DNA from: Paraburkholderia tuberum STM678 | Lineage (GTDB): Bacteria; Pseudomonadota; Gammaproteobacteria; Burkholderiales; Burkholderiaceae | Direction of reading: 5' to 3' | Assembly: GCF_902833905.1 (NCBI RefSeq) | Contig: NZ_CADFGP010000066.1 | Span: forward strand, 1-36,273 | DNA length: 36,273 nucleotides | Program-made: the position numbers and the translations under genes | In this document: positions 7,987 through 16,959 of the stretch, in pieces | Position numbering within the stretch: position 1 is the first letter of the stretch | Layout: the number at the start of each line of letters is the position of its first letter | The notes under the pieces: model-generated | Told to the model about the DNA's origin: nothing | The model's input: only the letters and a program-made list of their open reading frames with translations | Database searches by the model: none

Positions 7987-9138
7987 ATGAGTCTTCGCAA
8001 CACGCTGAAACCGCTGGCCATGCTCGTGGGTGCGATGTTTGCCGTCGCGCCTGTTGCCAGTTTCGCCGACGACCTGCCGGTCAAGATCGGCTTTGCCGCG
8101 CCGCTGACGGGCGCCAATGCCGGCTACGGCAAGGATCTGGAAAACGGTGTGCGGCTCGCGATCGACGAAGCCAACGCGCAGAAGATCAAGATCGGCGACA
8201 AGGTCGCGCATTTCGAGATCGTCTCGCAGGACGACCAGGCCGACCCGCGCGTCGGCGTGCAGGCCGCGCAGAAGCTGGTCGACTCGGGCGTCGCGGTGGT
8301 CGTCGGCCACTTCAACTCGGGCACGACGATCCCGGCCTCGCAGGTCTACGAGCAGGCTGGCATTCCGGTGCTCGATCCCGCCGCGACGAATCCGATCATC
8401 ACGGGCCGCGGCTTCGCGAACACCTTCATGGTGATTTCGACCGACGCGCAGAACGCCGGCAATGCGGGCGCCTATGCCGTCGACGTGACGAAGGCCAGGC
8501 GCATCGCGATCATCGACGATCGCACCGCGTTCGGCCAGGGCGAAGCCGACGAGTTCGAGAAGGCCGTGAAGGCGCACGGCGGCAACATCGTCGCGCGCGA
8601 CTACACCGACAACCACGCGGTCGACTTCAGCACGCAGATCACCAAGTTCAAGGGCGCCAATGCGGACCTCGTGTTCTTCGCCGGCCTCGACAGCCAGGCG
8701 GCGGGCTTCGCGCGGCGCATGAAGCAGCTCGGCCTGAACGCACAGTTGGTCGGCGGCGGCGGCGTGATGGACGAGGACTTCATCAAGCTCGCGGGCGATG
8801 CGTCCGACGGCGCGATGGCTTGGGAATACGGCCGCCCGCTCGCGCAACTGCCGGGTGGCAAGGACTTCAACGCGAAGTTCAAGAAGCGCTTCGGCGCGGA
8901 CGTGCTGTCGTATGCGCCGTTCGGCTACGACGGCGCGTGGGTCGCGATCAAGGCGATGCAGCAGGCCAAATCCGACTCGCCGAACGTGTACCGTCCGGCG
9001 CTCAAGTCGATCGACTACGACGGCGTGACCGGCAAGATTTCGTTCGACAGCACCGGCGCGTTGAAGAGCGGCGCGTCGACGCTGTATCAGGTGAAGAACG
9101 GCGCGTGGGTGCCGGTCGTGACGAAGAGCGGCACCTAA
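7987..9138 (+). CDS. Branched-chain amino acid-type ABC transporter substrate-binding protein (LivK-like)
   Basis: This periplasmic type I binding protein captures a small ligand, in this family usually branched-chain or other amino acids, for an ABC importer. The 383-residue product has a signal peptide (residues 1-26, ending VASFA before DDLPVKIGFAAPLTG). The first beta strand and ligand loop IGFAAPLTGANAGYGKDLENGVRLA are typical of LivK. VVVGHFNSGTTIPAS and the hinge strand with IIDDRTAFGQGEADEF follow. AAGGAGAG lies a few bases before the ATG at 7987, which decides against the in-frame ATG at 7972. No LivH, LivM, LivG or LivF gene is next to it, so it is an orphan that probably shares a permease encoded elsewhere. 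Confidence 0.9.
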   Translation: MSLRNTLKPLAMLVGAMFAVAPVASFADDLPVKIGFAAPLTGANAGYGKDLENGVRLAIDEANAQKIKIGDKVAHFEIVSQDDQADPRVGVQAAQKLVDSGVAVVVGHFNSGTTIPASQVYEQAGIPVLDPAATNPIITGRGFANTFMVISTDAQNAGNAGAYAVDVTKARRIAIIDDRTAFGQGEADEFEKAVKAHGGNIVARDYTDNHAVDFSTQITKFKGANADLVFFAGLDSQAAGFARRMKQLGLNAQLVGGGGVMDEDFIKLAGDASDGAMAWEYGRPLAQLPGGKDFNAKFKKRFGADVLSYAPFGYDGAWVAIKAMQQAKSDSPNVYRPALKSIDYDGVTGKISFDSTGALKSGASTLYQVKNGAWVPVVTKSGT

Positions 9139-9196
9139 GCTCCACGTCCAGTAGATCGTCGCGGCCCTGCCCGGCGCGTGGCCGGCGCGGGGCGCG

Positions 9197-11116
9197 CTAC
9201 TGCCACGCGCTCGCCGCCCGGACGACCACCTCGGCATCGAGATCGCGCTCGATGCGCACGAGGTCGTCGCGAATCGCCGCGAATTCGTTTGGCGTACACA
9301 TCTGATGGCCGAACGCGGCGCGCAGATGCCGGTTGACCTGCAAAGTGCGCGTCGCCGGATCGAAGACGTAGTGCGACGCAAACGTGAGCAACGGGTCCTC
9401 GACCGTGCTGTCGGTCGGCAGGTCGGTCACGCGTACGAAGCGCGGCAAGCTCATTTCCAGCGTTTCATCGAACTCCCCGCCGATGCACGCCCACGGCTGC
9501 GTTCTGACGGGCTCCGCGAGCCACGCCTCGACCTGCGAGCCCATGCCGCCGGCGAGGCTCGTCAGCGCACGCACGGCAGTCGTGCCGTCCGGCCAGATCA
9601 GATGCGGCACGCTGCCCTGCATCGACGTCGCGAACGGACCGCCGGTCACGGCGACGTCGTCGGTCTGCAATTGCGCGGAGCCGTGCAAGCCCGTTTGCAG
9701 CAGACGCCTGGCGGCAAGCTGCTGCGCGCCCTCGCGCGTCGCGCGGCGGAACGTGTTGCGTTCGAGCTCCGCGGTATAGCCCCGATCCTCGACCCGGTAC
9801 GCATAATGTGCGGTGCCGTTTTCGTCGATGTCGATCTGCACGCGCGCCTTGCGTTCGCGCCGTTGAGTGGCCGGCGTGCGCGCGAGCACGCCGTCGTCGA
9901 CGAGCAGCACCGGCCGGTCCATGACGCCGCCAGGCAGATAGCCGAACGCGGTGCCGCCCGCCGTCGTGTCCGCGAATTGCGCCAGCTCGGGAATCCAGAT
10001 GATCGCGTGATTGATCGCGCTCGCGCCGTAGCCGGGGACCTCGGGCAACGTGTAGTACGGACCGAGATTGAGCAGCACCGGCTCGCTGCGAATGCCGGCG
10101 GCCGCGAGCAGCGCGCCGTATAGCGCGACGTGGTCCTTGCAGTCGCCGTAGCGGTTGCGCAGGATGTCGGCCGCCTTGTGCGGAATCGCCGCCGTCTCGC
10201 CGAGAAAAAGCGCGACGTAGCGGATGTTCAGACGCATCCAGTCGTACAGCGCGCGGGCTTTGTCGCGGGGATCGGTAAGGCCGGCCGTCAGTTGCTGTGC
10301 GAGACCGATGATCGCGGGATCGTCGCGGGTCGCGTCGTTGTCGGCGGGACCGCGATAGCGCGCGGCAAAGCTCGCGAAGTCCGGCACCGTCGACACCATC
10401 AGCCGGTCGCCCCAGTTCGCGTAGCCGACCGCGCCCGCTTCGAGCCGCGCATAGGGGCCGTGCCGGTAGTCGAACTCGTAGCGCGTGCGGCCGTTCGCGG
10501 TGATGGTCGGCATCGCGACGTAGCCGCGCGCATCCGCATAGAGCGGTACGTCGGCGGGAAGGTCGAAGATCAGACGCTGCTCGTCGACGGGCTCGAGCGA
10601 CGGCTCGACCAGATAGGCGAAGGTGCCCGCTTGCAGCGGCTTCGCGCGGGTCTTGCGAAATTCCAAGTGCACGCGCGAGCCGATCGTGACGCCGGGGAAG
10701 ATCACGGTGCGCAACACACCGTCCTCGAAGCTCGGCGCGCCGGACGAGCGCGGCTCCTGCACGTCGCGGATCGCCTCGGGACCGACCGCATGCGCGGTGC
10801 CGTCAGGGTCGATCGTTTCGGCGGCCAACTGTTGCACCTGCTCGATGTCCTTGTTGAACCACACGTAGCGTTGCGCGATCTCGTCGACGCCGCTGGCCGT
10901 GTCCGCGCGCATCAGCGTGTCGTCGTGTTCCTCGACGGAACCGTCTTTCTGGATCACGAACAAATGGACGTCGCGCTCGATCGTCGCAGGGGCACGTTCG
11001 TTGGTGGAGGTGGCGATTTCGCCGGCTGCCGCGCAAAGCGGCAAGGCGATGCCGCTCGCGGCGGATAGCGCGGCAAGCAACGCCGCGGCGCGCACGCGGC
11101 ATGCGCGCCCGATCAT
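9197..11116 (-). CDS. DUF3857 and transglutaminase-like exported protein (639 aa)
   Basis: The N terminus (MIGRACRVRAAALLAALSAA...) is a signal peptide ending near residue 30. Residues about 45-230 fit DUF3857, with the segment QRYVWFNKDIEQVQ. Residues about 285-390 form a transglutaminase/protease-like core: YGDCKDH with Cys325, INHAIIW with His369, and FADTTAG with Asp382, which together make a complete Cys-His-Asp triad. The remaining part, rich in beta strands, resembles the C-terminal region of this family. It is probably a periplasmic or surface-anchored enzyme of unknown substrate. I chose ATG 11116 over a TTG at 11158 because it starts directly with the signal peptide, but neither has a clear ribosome binding site. 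It converges on the LivK-like gene. Confidence 0.85.
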   Translation of the reverse strand: MIGRACRVRAAALLAALSAASGIALPLCAAAGEIATSTNERAPATIERDVHLFVIQKDGSVEEHDDTLMRADTASGVDEIAQRYVWFNKDIEQVQQLAAETIDPDGTAHAVGPEAIRDVQEPRSSGAPSFEDGVLRTVIFPGVTIGSRVHLEFRKTRAKPLQAGTFAYLVEPSLEPVDEQRLIFDLPADVPLYADARGYVAMPTITANGRTRYEFDYRHGPYARLEAGAVGYANWGDRLMVSTVPDFASFAARYRGPADNDATRDDPAIIGLAQQLTAGLTDPRDKARALYDWMRLNIRYVALFLGETAAIPHKAADILRNRYGDCKDHVALYGALLAAAGIRSEPVLLNLGPYYTLPEVPGYGASAINHAIIWIPELAQFADTTAGGTAFGYLPGGVMDRPVLLVDDGVLARTPATQRRERKARVQIDIDENGTAHYAYRVEDRGYTAELERNTFRRATREGAQQLAARRLLQTGLHGSAQLQTDDVAVTGGPFATSMQGSVPHLIWPDGTTAVRALTSLAGGMGSQVEAWLAEPVRTQPWACIGGEFDETLEMSLPRFVRVTDLPTDSTVEDPLLTFASHYVFDPATRTLQVNRHLRAAFGHQMCTPNEFAAIRDDLVRIERDLDAEVVVRAASAWQ

Positions 11117-11303
11117 CGCGATCGACGTGTGCGCCAACGTGACGACGACGTTCCCCAAGATCCACCTCGGCCAGGTTCGTGTCGTCGTTGTAGCACATCG
11201 CCGACCCGTGCGTTTCGGGGCGGGGTCGGCGTTGCCGCGTCGAGCTCGAGCGGCATTGGAGTCACCGGCGCTCCCGCGACGCAGCGGCCGGCGTCGATCG
11301 TCT

Positions 11304-11981
11304 TCACTCGCCGTCGTCGAGCTGGCTCAGCAGCGCCTGCAGTTTTTCCACGTGCCGCAGCAGCATGTGCCGGTGCTTGTCGATCTGTTCAAGCCGGCCC
11401 TCCAGGTCGGCTTGAATGCGGTCGTCGAGTTCGGCCGCGGCCATCACGTCCTCGACCTTCGCGCGCATCGATGCGAGCTCGACCGGCGCGTGCAGCAGAT
11501 GCCGCTCGAAGCGCCGCACTTCCTGCGTCGCGAGATCGCGCACCTTGCGAAAATGCGCGTGACGGCGGTGCGCTTCGACATCGAGCGTTTCTTCCTCGAG
11601 GCGTCGCGCGGGCGGCGGCTGCCCAAAAATCGGCTCGGGCCGCAACACCGTCTTCTTGCGCACCGGATGCGCCGTGCCCCGAAAGCGCGCGAGCGGCTGC
11701 TCGTTGTCGATCGCCTCGCGCGCATTTGGCGGGATCTCCTGACCGGTGTGCGGCACGTTCATCCAGCCGCCCGGCAAACCGGTGACGGCCTCGACGCCGC
11801 GCACGAATTCCTCGCTGAATTCGCGTTGGCCCGACAGCATCAGCTTCAGGTAGCTCGCGGAAAACGTCATCATGCGCGCGAGCCGGCTCGCGGCGCCGAC
11901 CTCGCTGGTCAGCAACACCAGGTTCGCGCGCCAGACTGGCAGCAGCAATTCGTCGGAATCTTCCATCGCTGGGTCTTCCAT
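11304..11981 (-). CDS. Putative DNA-binding (HTH-like) and coiled-coil protein (225 aa)
   Basis: I do not recognise a named family. Residues about 28-70 (GAASRLARMMTFSASYLKLM, then a segment ending in VTGLPGGWMN) resemble the lambda-repressor-like helix-turn-helix of Cro/CI-type regulators, where a helix-turn-helix is followed by a helix ending in P-x-x-W-M-N. Residues about 135-225 are rich in Glu, Arg, Leu and His, and look like a long helix or coiled coil ending in LRHVEKLQALLSQLDDGE. No signal peptide is present. ATG 11981 is preferred because AGGCGA lies before it; ATGs at 12017 and 12113 give leaders of odd composition. A regulatory role is an inference. Confidence 0.6.
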   Translation of the reverse strand: MEDPAMEDSDELLLPVWRANLVLLTSEVGAASRLARMMTFSASYLKLMLSGQREFSEEFVRGVEAVTGLPGGWMNVPHTGQEIPPNAREAIDNEQPLARFRGTAHPVRKKTVLRPEPIFGQPPPARRLEEETLDVEAHRRHAHFRKVRDLATQEVRRFERHLLHAPVELASMRAKVEDVMAAAELDDRIQADLEGRLEQIDKHRHMLLRHVEKLQALLSQLDDGE

Positions 11982-12308
11982 CTTTTCGCCTGATGAATCG
12001 ATGACCGCATCGCGCATGTCATCGTTTTGAAAGGGTCGTCGTCTCGCGGTGTCGCGTGCAATGCCGCTATGCCGCTTTGCCTGCGGGGGGGCCCAGATGT
12101 CGAAGGTACACATTTGACACGGTACGCACCGGCCAATTCAGCGCAAAGCGCGTTAAAACAGGGCTTACGACACATCGCGTGTTGCATCGACACACGTATT
12201 TGCGCGCCGGTCCTATCCGCGGCCGCTTGATGTGGCATGCTTACACGCCGATGCGGCACGCGTCGTGCTGCATGGCTGGCTCCACAACACTGACTTAAGG
12301 GTTTCGTA

Positions 12309-12443
12309 ATGAAGAAAATCGTTCTCGCCATCGCCGCAGCCGTTGCCACCCTGAGCGTGATCGTCCCCGCTCAGGCCGATGAGCATCACCACGAGTGCCA
12401 TAAGGTGCGCGTGCATCATCATTGGGAAAAGCGCTGCCACTAA
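12309..12443 (+). CDS. Small histidine-rich exported peptide (44 aa)
   Basis: This is a short gene encoding a signal peptide (MKKIVLAIAAAVATLSVIVP, cleavage probably after AQA) and a mature part of about 20 residues: DEHHHECHK, then VRVHHHWEKRCH. The mature peptide carries eight histidines and two cysteines, so metal binding is plausible (Cu, Zn or Ni), but that is inference. AAGGG lies seven bases before the ATG. A strong rho-independent terminator starts about 40 bases after the stop, so it appears to be a monocistronic unit. Its compact structure with its own terminator argues for a real gene despite its size. Confidence 0.8.
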   Translation: MKKIVLAIAAAVATLSVIVPAQADEHHHECHKVRVHHHWEKRCH

Positions 12444-12481
12444 TGGCGGTGAAACCGTGTCCGAGGGACGCGGTGCACATC

Positions 12482-12511
12482 AAAAAGCCCCGCTTTCGCG
12501 GGGCTTTTTTT
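12482..12511 (+). terminator. Strong bidirectional rho-independent terminator
   Basis: AAAAAGCCCCGC (12482-12493) pairs with GCGGGGCTTTTT (12498-12509) around a four-base TTTC loop. The T run follows on the plus strand, and the A run gives a T run on the minus strand. It ends the histidine-rich peptide gene and can also stop readthrough from the hut operon. Confidence 0.92.
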
Positions 12512-12721
12512 CATGGCGCGCCGCGTCTTGAAACAGCCGGCGCACGATACGCTGTGCGCGCTCGACGCTCAAACCATTCCATATGAACGCGCCGGCGCGC
12601 AATCACGGACACATGCTGTTACACCTTCGCGATACGCTGACCGATGCAGGCCGACGCGGACCGCGATGCCGCGCGCTCCTGCAGCAATCGTGATCCGCGT
12701 GGTGAGAAAGGAATACAAGCT

Positions 12722-13534
12722 TCAGGCGGATTTCACGCGAGCGAGAGCCGTCGTTACCAGCGCTTCGAGCAGCGGCGCGACCTTCGCGGCGAGGTCTTCA
12801 TCATATGCATAAGGCAGGCGTTCTTCCATGTAGGTGATCTGCGACAGCTCGAGTTGCACCGCATGCACGCCCTGCTCGGGCTGCCCGTATTGCCGCGTGA
12901 TATAGCCGCCCTTGAAGCGGCCATTCGCGATCGCCGTATAGCCGCCGTGACGCCCGACCAGCGCGGCCAGTTCGTCGGCCAGGCCCGGCGCGGCGCTCGC
13001 ACCGTTCGACGTGCCGAAGTTGAAATCGGGCAGACGTCCGTCGAAAAAACGCGGCACGCGCGAGCGGATCGAATGCGCTTCCCACAGCAGCACCTTGCCG
13101 TGCTTCGCCTTCAGCGCCGCGAGCTCGCCGGTCAGCGCGTCGTGATACGGCTTCCAGTAAGCGTCGCGACGGCGCGCGGTTTCGGCGTCGTCGGGCAGAT
13201 GGCCGTCGCGATAGAGCGGCTCCCTGTCGAACGTGTCGACCGGCAGCAGACCCGTAGTGTCCTGCCCCGGGTACAGGTTCGCGCCGTCGGGCGGACGGTT
13301 CAGGTCGACCACGTAGCGCGCGTAGGTCGGCGTCAGGATCGACGCGCCGAGGCGCTTCGCGAATGCATAGAGGCGATCGAGATGCCAGTCGCAATCGTCG
13401 GTGCGTTGCGCGGCCGGTGTCATCGTCACGGCGATGTCGGCGGGGATTTGCGTGCCCAGATGCGGGATCGAGATCAGCAGCGGCAGGCTTCCCCGATGCA
13501 GCGAGAAAACCGGCGTGAGGTTCGAAGCAGTCAT
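12722..13534 (-). CDS. hutG: N-formylglutamate deformylase
   Basis: It hydrolyses N-formyl-L-glutamate to glutamate and formate, the last step of the five-step histidine pathway. The 270-residue product belongs to the N-formylglutamate amidohydrolase family: SIPHLGTQIP near residue 22, the segment DDCDWHLDRLY near 46-56, and YARYVVDLNRPP near 69-81. LLWEAHSIRSRVPRFF and DFNFGTSNGAS follow. The conserved His, Asp and Glu residues of a metal-dependent hydrolase are present in these segments. It is the last gene of the hut operon, 51 bases after hutF. Here hutG means the deformylase, not the formiminoglutamase that shares the name in Bacillus and enterics. Confidence 0.93.
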   Translation of the reverse strand: MTASNLTPVFSLHRGSLPLLISIPHLGTQIPADIAVTMTPAAQRTDDCDWHLDRLYAFAKRLGASILTPTYARYVVDLNRPPDGANLYPGQDTTGLLPVDTFDREPLYRDGHLPDDAETARRRDAYWKPYHDALTGELAALKAKHGKVLLWEAHSIRSRVPRFFDGRLPDFNFGTSNGASAAPGLADELAALVGRHGGYTAIANGRFKGGYITRQYGQPEQGVHAVQLELSQITYMEERLPYAYDEDLAAKVAPLLEALVTTALARVKSA

Positions 13535-13585
13535 GTCAGTCCGGAATCAGTGGGATCGGAGAATCAGTTCGGCGGGTCATGGCCG

Positions 13586-14971
13586 TTATTTGAGCAGTTC
13601 CGCGAGCGCCGCGCGATAGCGCGCATAGGCACCCTCTTCGTCGCGATGCCGGCGATCGTCGACGACCTTGACGCCGCCCGCGTAGACGTCGCGGATCGGC
13701 GTATCGCCGTGCTCGCAGAATACGACGCCTGACAGCCACGCCTCGCGCTCATGCCCGGCGATGCTCGTATGGTCGGCGTCGAGCACGAGCCAGTCCGCGC
13801 GATGGCCCAGCTGCAACGCGCCGACCGCGCGGCCGGCCGCACGCGCGCCGCCGTCGAGCGCGGCCGCGTACAGACGATCCGCGACATGCGGAGCTTGCGC
13901 CGACGCCAGCACGTTGCGCTGCCGGCGCGTCAGACGCTGGCCGTATTCGAGCAGACGCAACTCGGCGCGCCAATCGACGCCGACATGGCTATCCGAGCCG
14001 ACGCCGATGCGGCCGTGCGCGTCGAGATAGTCTTGCGCGGGAAAAATGCCGTCGCCGAGATTGGCCTCGGTGGTCAGACACAAACCCGCGACCGCGCCGC
14101 TCTTCGCGAGCGCGAGCGTTTCGTTCGCATCGACGTGGGTCGCGTGCACGAGACACCAGCGGCTGTCCACATCGAAACGATCGAGCAGCCATTGCACCGG
14201 CCGCGTGCCTTCGGTTTCGAGGCACGCGTCGACCTCGGCGGTCTGTTCGGCGATATGGATGTGGACAGGCACGGTTGCGTCGATGCCGCCGAGCAACCTG
14301 CGCAGCGACGCCTCCGATACCGCGCGCAGCGAATGCGGCGCCACGCCGTAACGCAGCGCCGCATGTTCGGGGCGCGCGGCGCGTAGCGTGCCGAGCAGAT
14401 CGAGCAGGCTCTCAGGCGTATTGATGAAGCGCCGCTGATCGTCGCGCGGCGCGCGCGCGCCGAAGCCGCTGTACTGATACAGCACCGGCAGCATCGTGAT
14501 GCCGATACCGCTCGCCGATGCCGCGTCCACCACGCGTTGCGCAAGCTCGGCCTGATTCGCGTAGCGCTGGCCGTCCTGCGCGTGGTGCACGTAGTGGAAC
14601 TCGCACACCGACGTATAGCCCGCCTTCAGCATCTCGATGTAGAGCCACTGCGCGACGCTCGCGAGGCCTTCCGGCGTGATGCGCGCGGCAAAGCGATACA
14701 TCAGGTCGCGCCACGACCAGAAGTTATCCGTCGCGTTGGCGCGATATTCGGTGAGCCCCGCCATCGCGCGCTGAAACGCGTGCGAGTGAAGATTCGGCAT
14801 GCCTGGCATCAGCGGGCCCGCCGCCTTCGGCACCCCCGCCGGCGCCTCGGGTTGATCCGTCGTGACCGCGGTCAGCGTGCCGTGAGCGTCCCATTCGAGC
14901 AGCACGTTGCGGCGCCAGCCCTCAGGCAGATACGCGTCAGCGGCGAACAGCGATTGATTGGATTGCGTCAT
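13586..14971 (-). CDS. hutF: Formimidoylglutamate deiminase
   Basis: It converts N-formimino-L-glutamate to N-formyl-L-glutamate with release of ammonia. It is an amidohydrolase-superfamily enzyme of 461 residues. The metal-binding HxH is in NLHSHAFQRAM (His62 and His64). FWSWRDLMYRF is typical of HutF, as is the VHIHIAEQ segment with another metal-ligand His. LVHATHVD and the terminal GVGSDSHVGVDWRAELRLLEY contain the catalytic Asp and the substrate-binding region. The presence of hutF with a deformylase-type hutG defines the HutF/HutG branch of the pathway. Sixteen bases separate it from hutI. Confidence 0.95.
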   Translation of the reverse strand: MTQSNQSLFAADAYLPEGWRRNVLLEWDAHGTLTAVTTDQPEAPAGVPKAAGPLMPGMPNLHSHAFQRAMAGLTEYRANATDNFWSWRDLMYRFAARITPEGLASVAQWLYIEMLKAGYTSVCEFHYVHHAQDGQRYANQAELAQRVVDAASASGIGITMLPVLYQYSGFGARAPRDDQRRFINTPESLLDLLGTLRAARPEHAALRYGVAPHSLRAVSEASLRRLLGGIDATVPVHIHIAEQTAEVDACLETEGTRPVQWLLDRFDVDSRWCLVHATHVDANETLALAKSGAVAGLCLTTEANLGDGIFPAQDYLDAHGRIGVGSDSHVGVDWRAELRLLEYGQRLTRRQRNVLASAQAPHVADRLYAAALDGGARAAGRAVGALQLGHRADWLVLDADHTSIAGHEREAWLSGVVFCEHGDTPIRDVYAGGVKVVDDRRHRDEEGAYARYRAALAELLK

Positions 14972-14986
14972 CTCTCAGGTTCTAGT

Positions 14987-16216
14987 TCAGGTCACACGCG
15001 ACTCGCGCCGCGTATAGACGGTTTCGCCCGCGCGCACGACGCGCGCGCAGAGCGGCCGGCCAATCCAGTAAGCGAGCTCCGCCAGCGAATCGACCGACCA
15101 CACCGCGAAGTCTGCCGCGCGACCGACCTGCAGCGCACCGTGCCGATCGCTCTTGCCGAGCGCGCGCGCAGCGTGCGTGGTGACGCCTTGCAGCACCTCG
15201 GGCACGGTCATGCGAAACAGCGTGCTCGCCATGTTCGTCATCAGCAGTAACGAAGTCGCCGGTGAGGTGCCCGGGTTGCTGTCGGTCGAGATCGCGATCG
15301 GCACCTCGTAGCGCCGCAGCAGTTCGAGCGGCGGCAACTGGGTCTCGCGGATGAAGTAGTACGCGCCCGGCAGCAGCACCGCGACGGTGCCCGCTTCCTT
15401 CATCGCGGCGACGCCGGCTTCGTCGAGAAACTCCAGGTGATCCGCCGACAGCGCGCGATGCCGTGCCGCGAGCGCGGTGCCGCCGCCGTTCGACAACTGC
15501 TCGGCGTGCATCTTGACCGGCAGCTCGTAGCGCGCGGCCGCGTTGAACACGCGCTCGCTCTGTTCCAGCGAAAAACCGATCCGCTCGCAGAACACGTCGA
15601 CCGCATCGACGAGGCCTTCGTCCGCGAGCGCGGGCAGCATCGTGTTGCAGACTTCGTCGATATACGCGTCCGCTCGGCCCGCGAATTCAGGCGGCAACGC
15701 GTGCGCGCCGAGAAACGTCGTATAGACCGTGACCGGATAGCGTTCGCCGAGTTGCCGCGCGACGCGCAGCATCTTGCGCTCGCTCGCGAGATCGAGGCCG
15801 TAGCCCGATTTGATTTCGATCGCCGTCACGCCTTCGGCGAGCAGCGGTTCGAGCCGCGCGGCCGCTTGCGTGAACAGCGACGCTTCGTCCGCGGCGCGCG
15901 TCGCGCGCACCGTCGACACGATGCCGCCGCCCTGTCGCGCGATTGCTTCGTAGCTGACGCCCGCGAGCCGCTGCGCGAATTCGTCGGCGCGCTGGCCGCC
16001 GTACACGAGGTGCGTATGGCAATCGATCAGGCCCGGCGTCACCCATGCGCCGCGCAGATCTTCGCGCGGCCATGCGGCATAGCGCGTGGGTAAAGCGGCG
16101 AAAGCGCCGAGCCACGCGATACGGCCGCCGTCGACCGCAATCGCGGCATCGGCGAGCGTGTGGCGAGGATCGCCCTGCGGGCACAAATTCAGGTGATGCC
16201 AGACGGTTTGCTTCAT
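14987..16216 (-). CDS. hutI: Imidazolonepropionase
   Basis: It hydrolyses 4-imidazolone-5-propanoate to N-formimino-L-glutamate, the third step of histidine degradation. It is a 409-residue, zinc-dependent amidohydrolase. The metal motif DCHTHL (His67 and His69) is followed by VYGGQRADEFAQRLAG, which is characteristic of HutI. IEIKSGYGLD, KMHAEQLSNGGG with a further metal-ligand His, SADHLEFLDEAG and STDSNPGTSP (active-site Asp) occur in order. An AAAGAG precedes the ATG. It lies between hutD and hutF, in operon order. Confidence 0.96.
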   Translation of the reverse strand: MKQTVWHHLNLCPQGDPRHTLADAAIAVDGGRIAWLGAFAALPTRYAAWPREDLRGAWVTPGLIDCHTHLVYGGQRADEFAQRLAGVSYEAIARQGGGIVSTVRATRAADEASLFTQAAARLEPLLAEGVTAIEIKSGYGLDLASERKMLRVARQLGERYPVTVYTTFLGAHALPPEFAGRADAYIDEVCNTMLPALADEGLVDAVDVFCERIGFSLEQSERVFNAAARYELPVKMHAEQLSNGGGTALAARHRALSADHLEFLDEAGVAAMKEAGTVAVLLPGAYYFIRETQLPPLELLRRYEVPIAISTDSNPGTSPATSLLLMTNMASTLFRMTVPEVLQGVTTHAARALGKSDRHGALQVGRAADFAVWSVDSLAELAYWIGRPLCARVVRAGETVYTRRESRVT

Positions 16217-16300
16217 CGCGTGCTCTTTGCCGCTCGTTGCGTGTCTGTGGATGGGTTGTCCGCGATGGAGCGCATGTGAGGCCCTATCACGGTTGATTCG

Positions 16301-16951
16301 TCATCGCGTGTAGCGGATCGTGATCGCGAGCACCGCGCCGTCGCCCGTCAGCGTGCAAGTGAGCGCATTCGGCCCGTCGACGCACAGCGTGTCGCCGGTG
16401 TCGAGCCGCACGGCTTGCGCGTGGTCCGCCGCCAGTCCGACCGTGACCGCGCCGCCCGCGCAAAACAGCAGCGCCACGTCGCCGTCGAGCACGCGCGGCG
16501 CATCCTGCTGCGTGCCAGTGCGCCACACGTCCAACTCGCCCTGCGCCACGTCGCGCCGCACCATCAGGTTGAAGTCACGCGTCGCGCCGTCGACGAGCCG
16601 CGCGTCGATGCGCGTCGCGCCATCGAAGCGCGCGATGTCGAGCGGCTGCCGCAACACATGCGTCGAGGCGACGCCCGCGTCGCCCAGCTCATCGAGCAGC
16701 ATGCCCGCGCCAGCCAGCAACACCAGCGTCCGGTCGACGCCATCGTAGCGCGAGAACGGTCCCGCCTGCGCGACATCGGCGACGCTCACGCGCCACACGA
16801 AGTCGGCGCTCGCCGCACCCTGCCCGCCGCCTGGCGACGGAAACGCCGCGACCTCACGCGTGATGCCGCCGCCGTTTTTCCACGGCGTCGCCACGAGATC
16901 GGCGCCGCGAATCAGCGTGACGCCTGCCATGCCGCCCGCGTGGTTGGCCAT
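16301..16951 (-). CDS. hutD: HutD family protein
   Basis: This is the conserved hut-operon protein HutD, a bicupin-like small protein with no catalytic role assigned; it has been proposed in Pseudomonas to act in control of the hut pathway. The 216-residue product has the family signature PWKNGGGITREVAAFP near the N terminus and FVWRVSVADVAQAGPFSRYDGVDR. LLAGAGMLL and FNLMVRRD appear in the middle region. Its start is uncertain: ATG 16951, GTG 16957 and ATG 16930 are in frame and none has a clear Shine-Dalgarno. ATG 16951 lies eight bases after the hutU stop, which fits translational coupling. Confidence 0.85.
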   Translation of the reverse strand: MANHAGGMAGVTLIRGADLVATPWKNGGGITREVAAFPSPGGGQGAASADFVWRVSVADVAQAGPFSRYDGVDRTLVLLAGAGMLLDELGDAGVASTHVLRQPLDIARFDGATRIDARLVDGATRDFNLMVRRDVAQGELDVWRTGTQQDAPRVLDGDVALLFCAGGAVTVGLAADHAQAVRLDTGDTLCVDGPNALTCTLTGDGAVLAITIRYTR

Positions 16952-16959
16952 GGTCACGA

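Noticed and set aside
12583..12700. A 36-codon ORF beginning MNAPARNHGHMLLHL between the terminator and hutG
   Set aside because: It has no ribosome binding site, no recognisable domain and an Arg-rich tail typical of chance frames in high-GC DNA.
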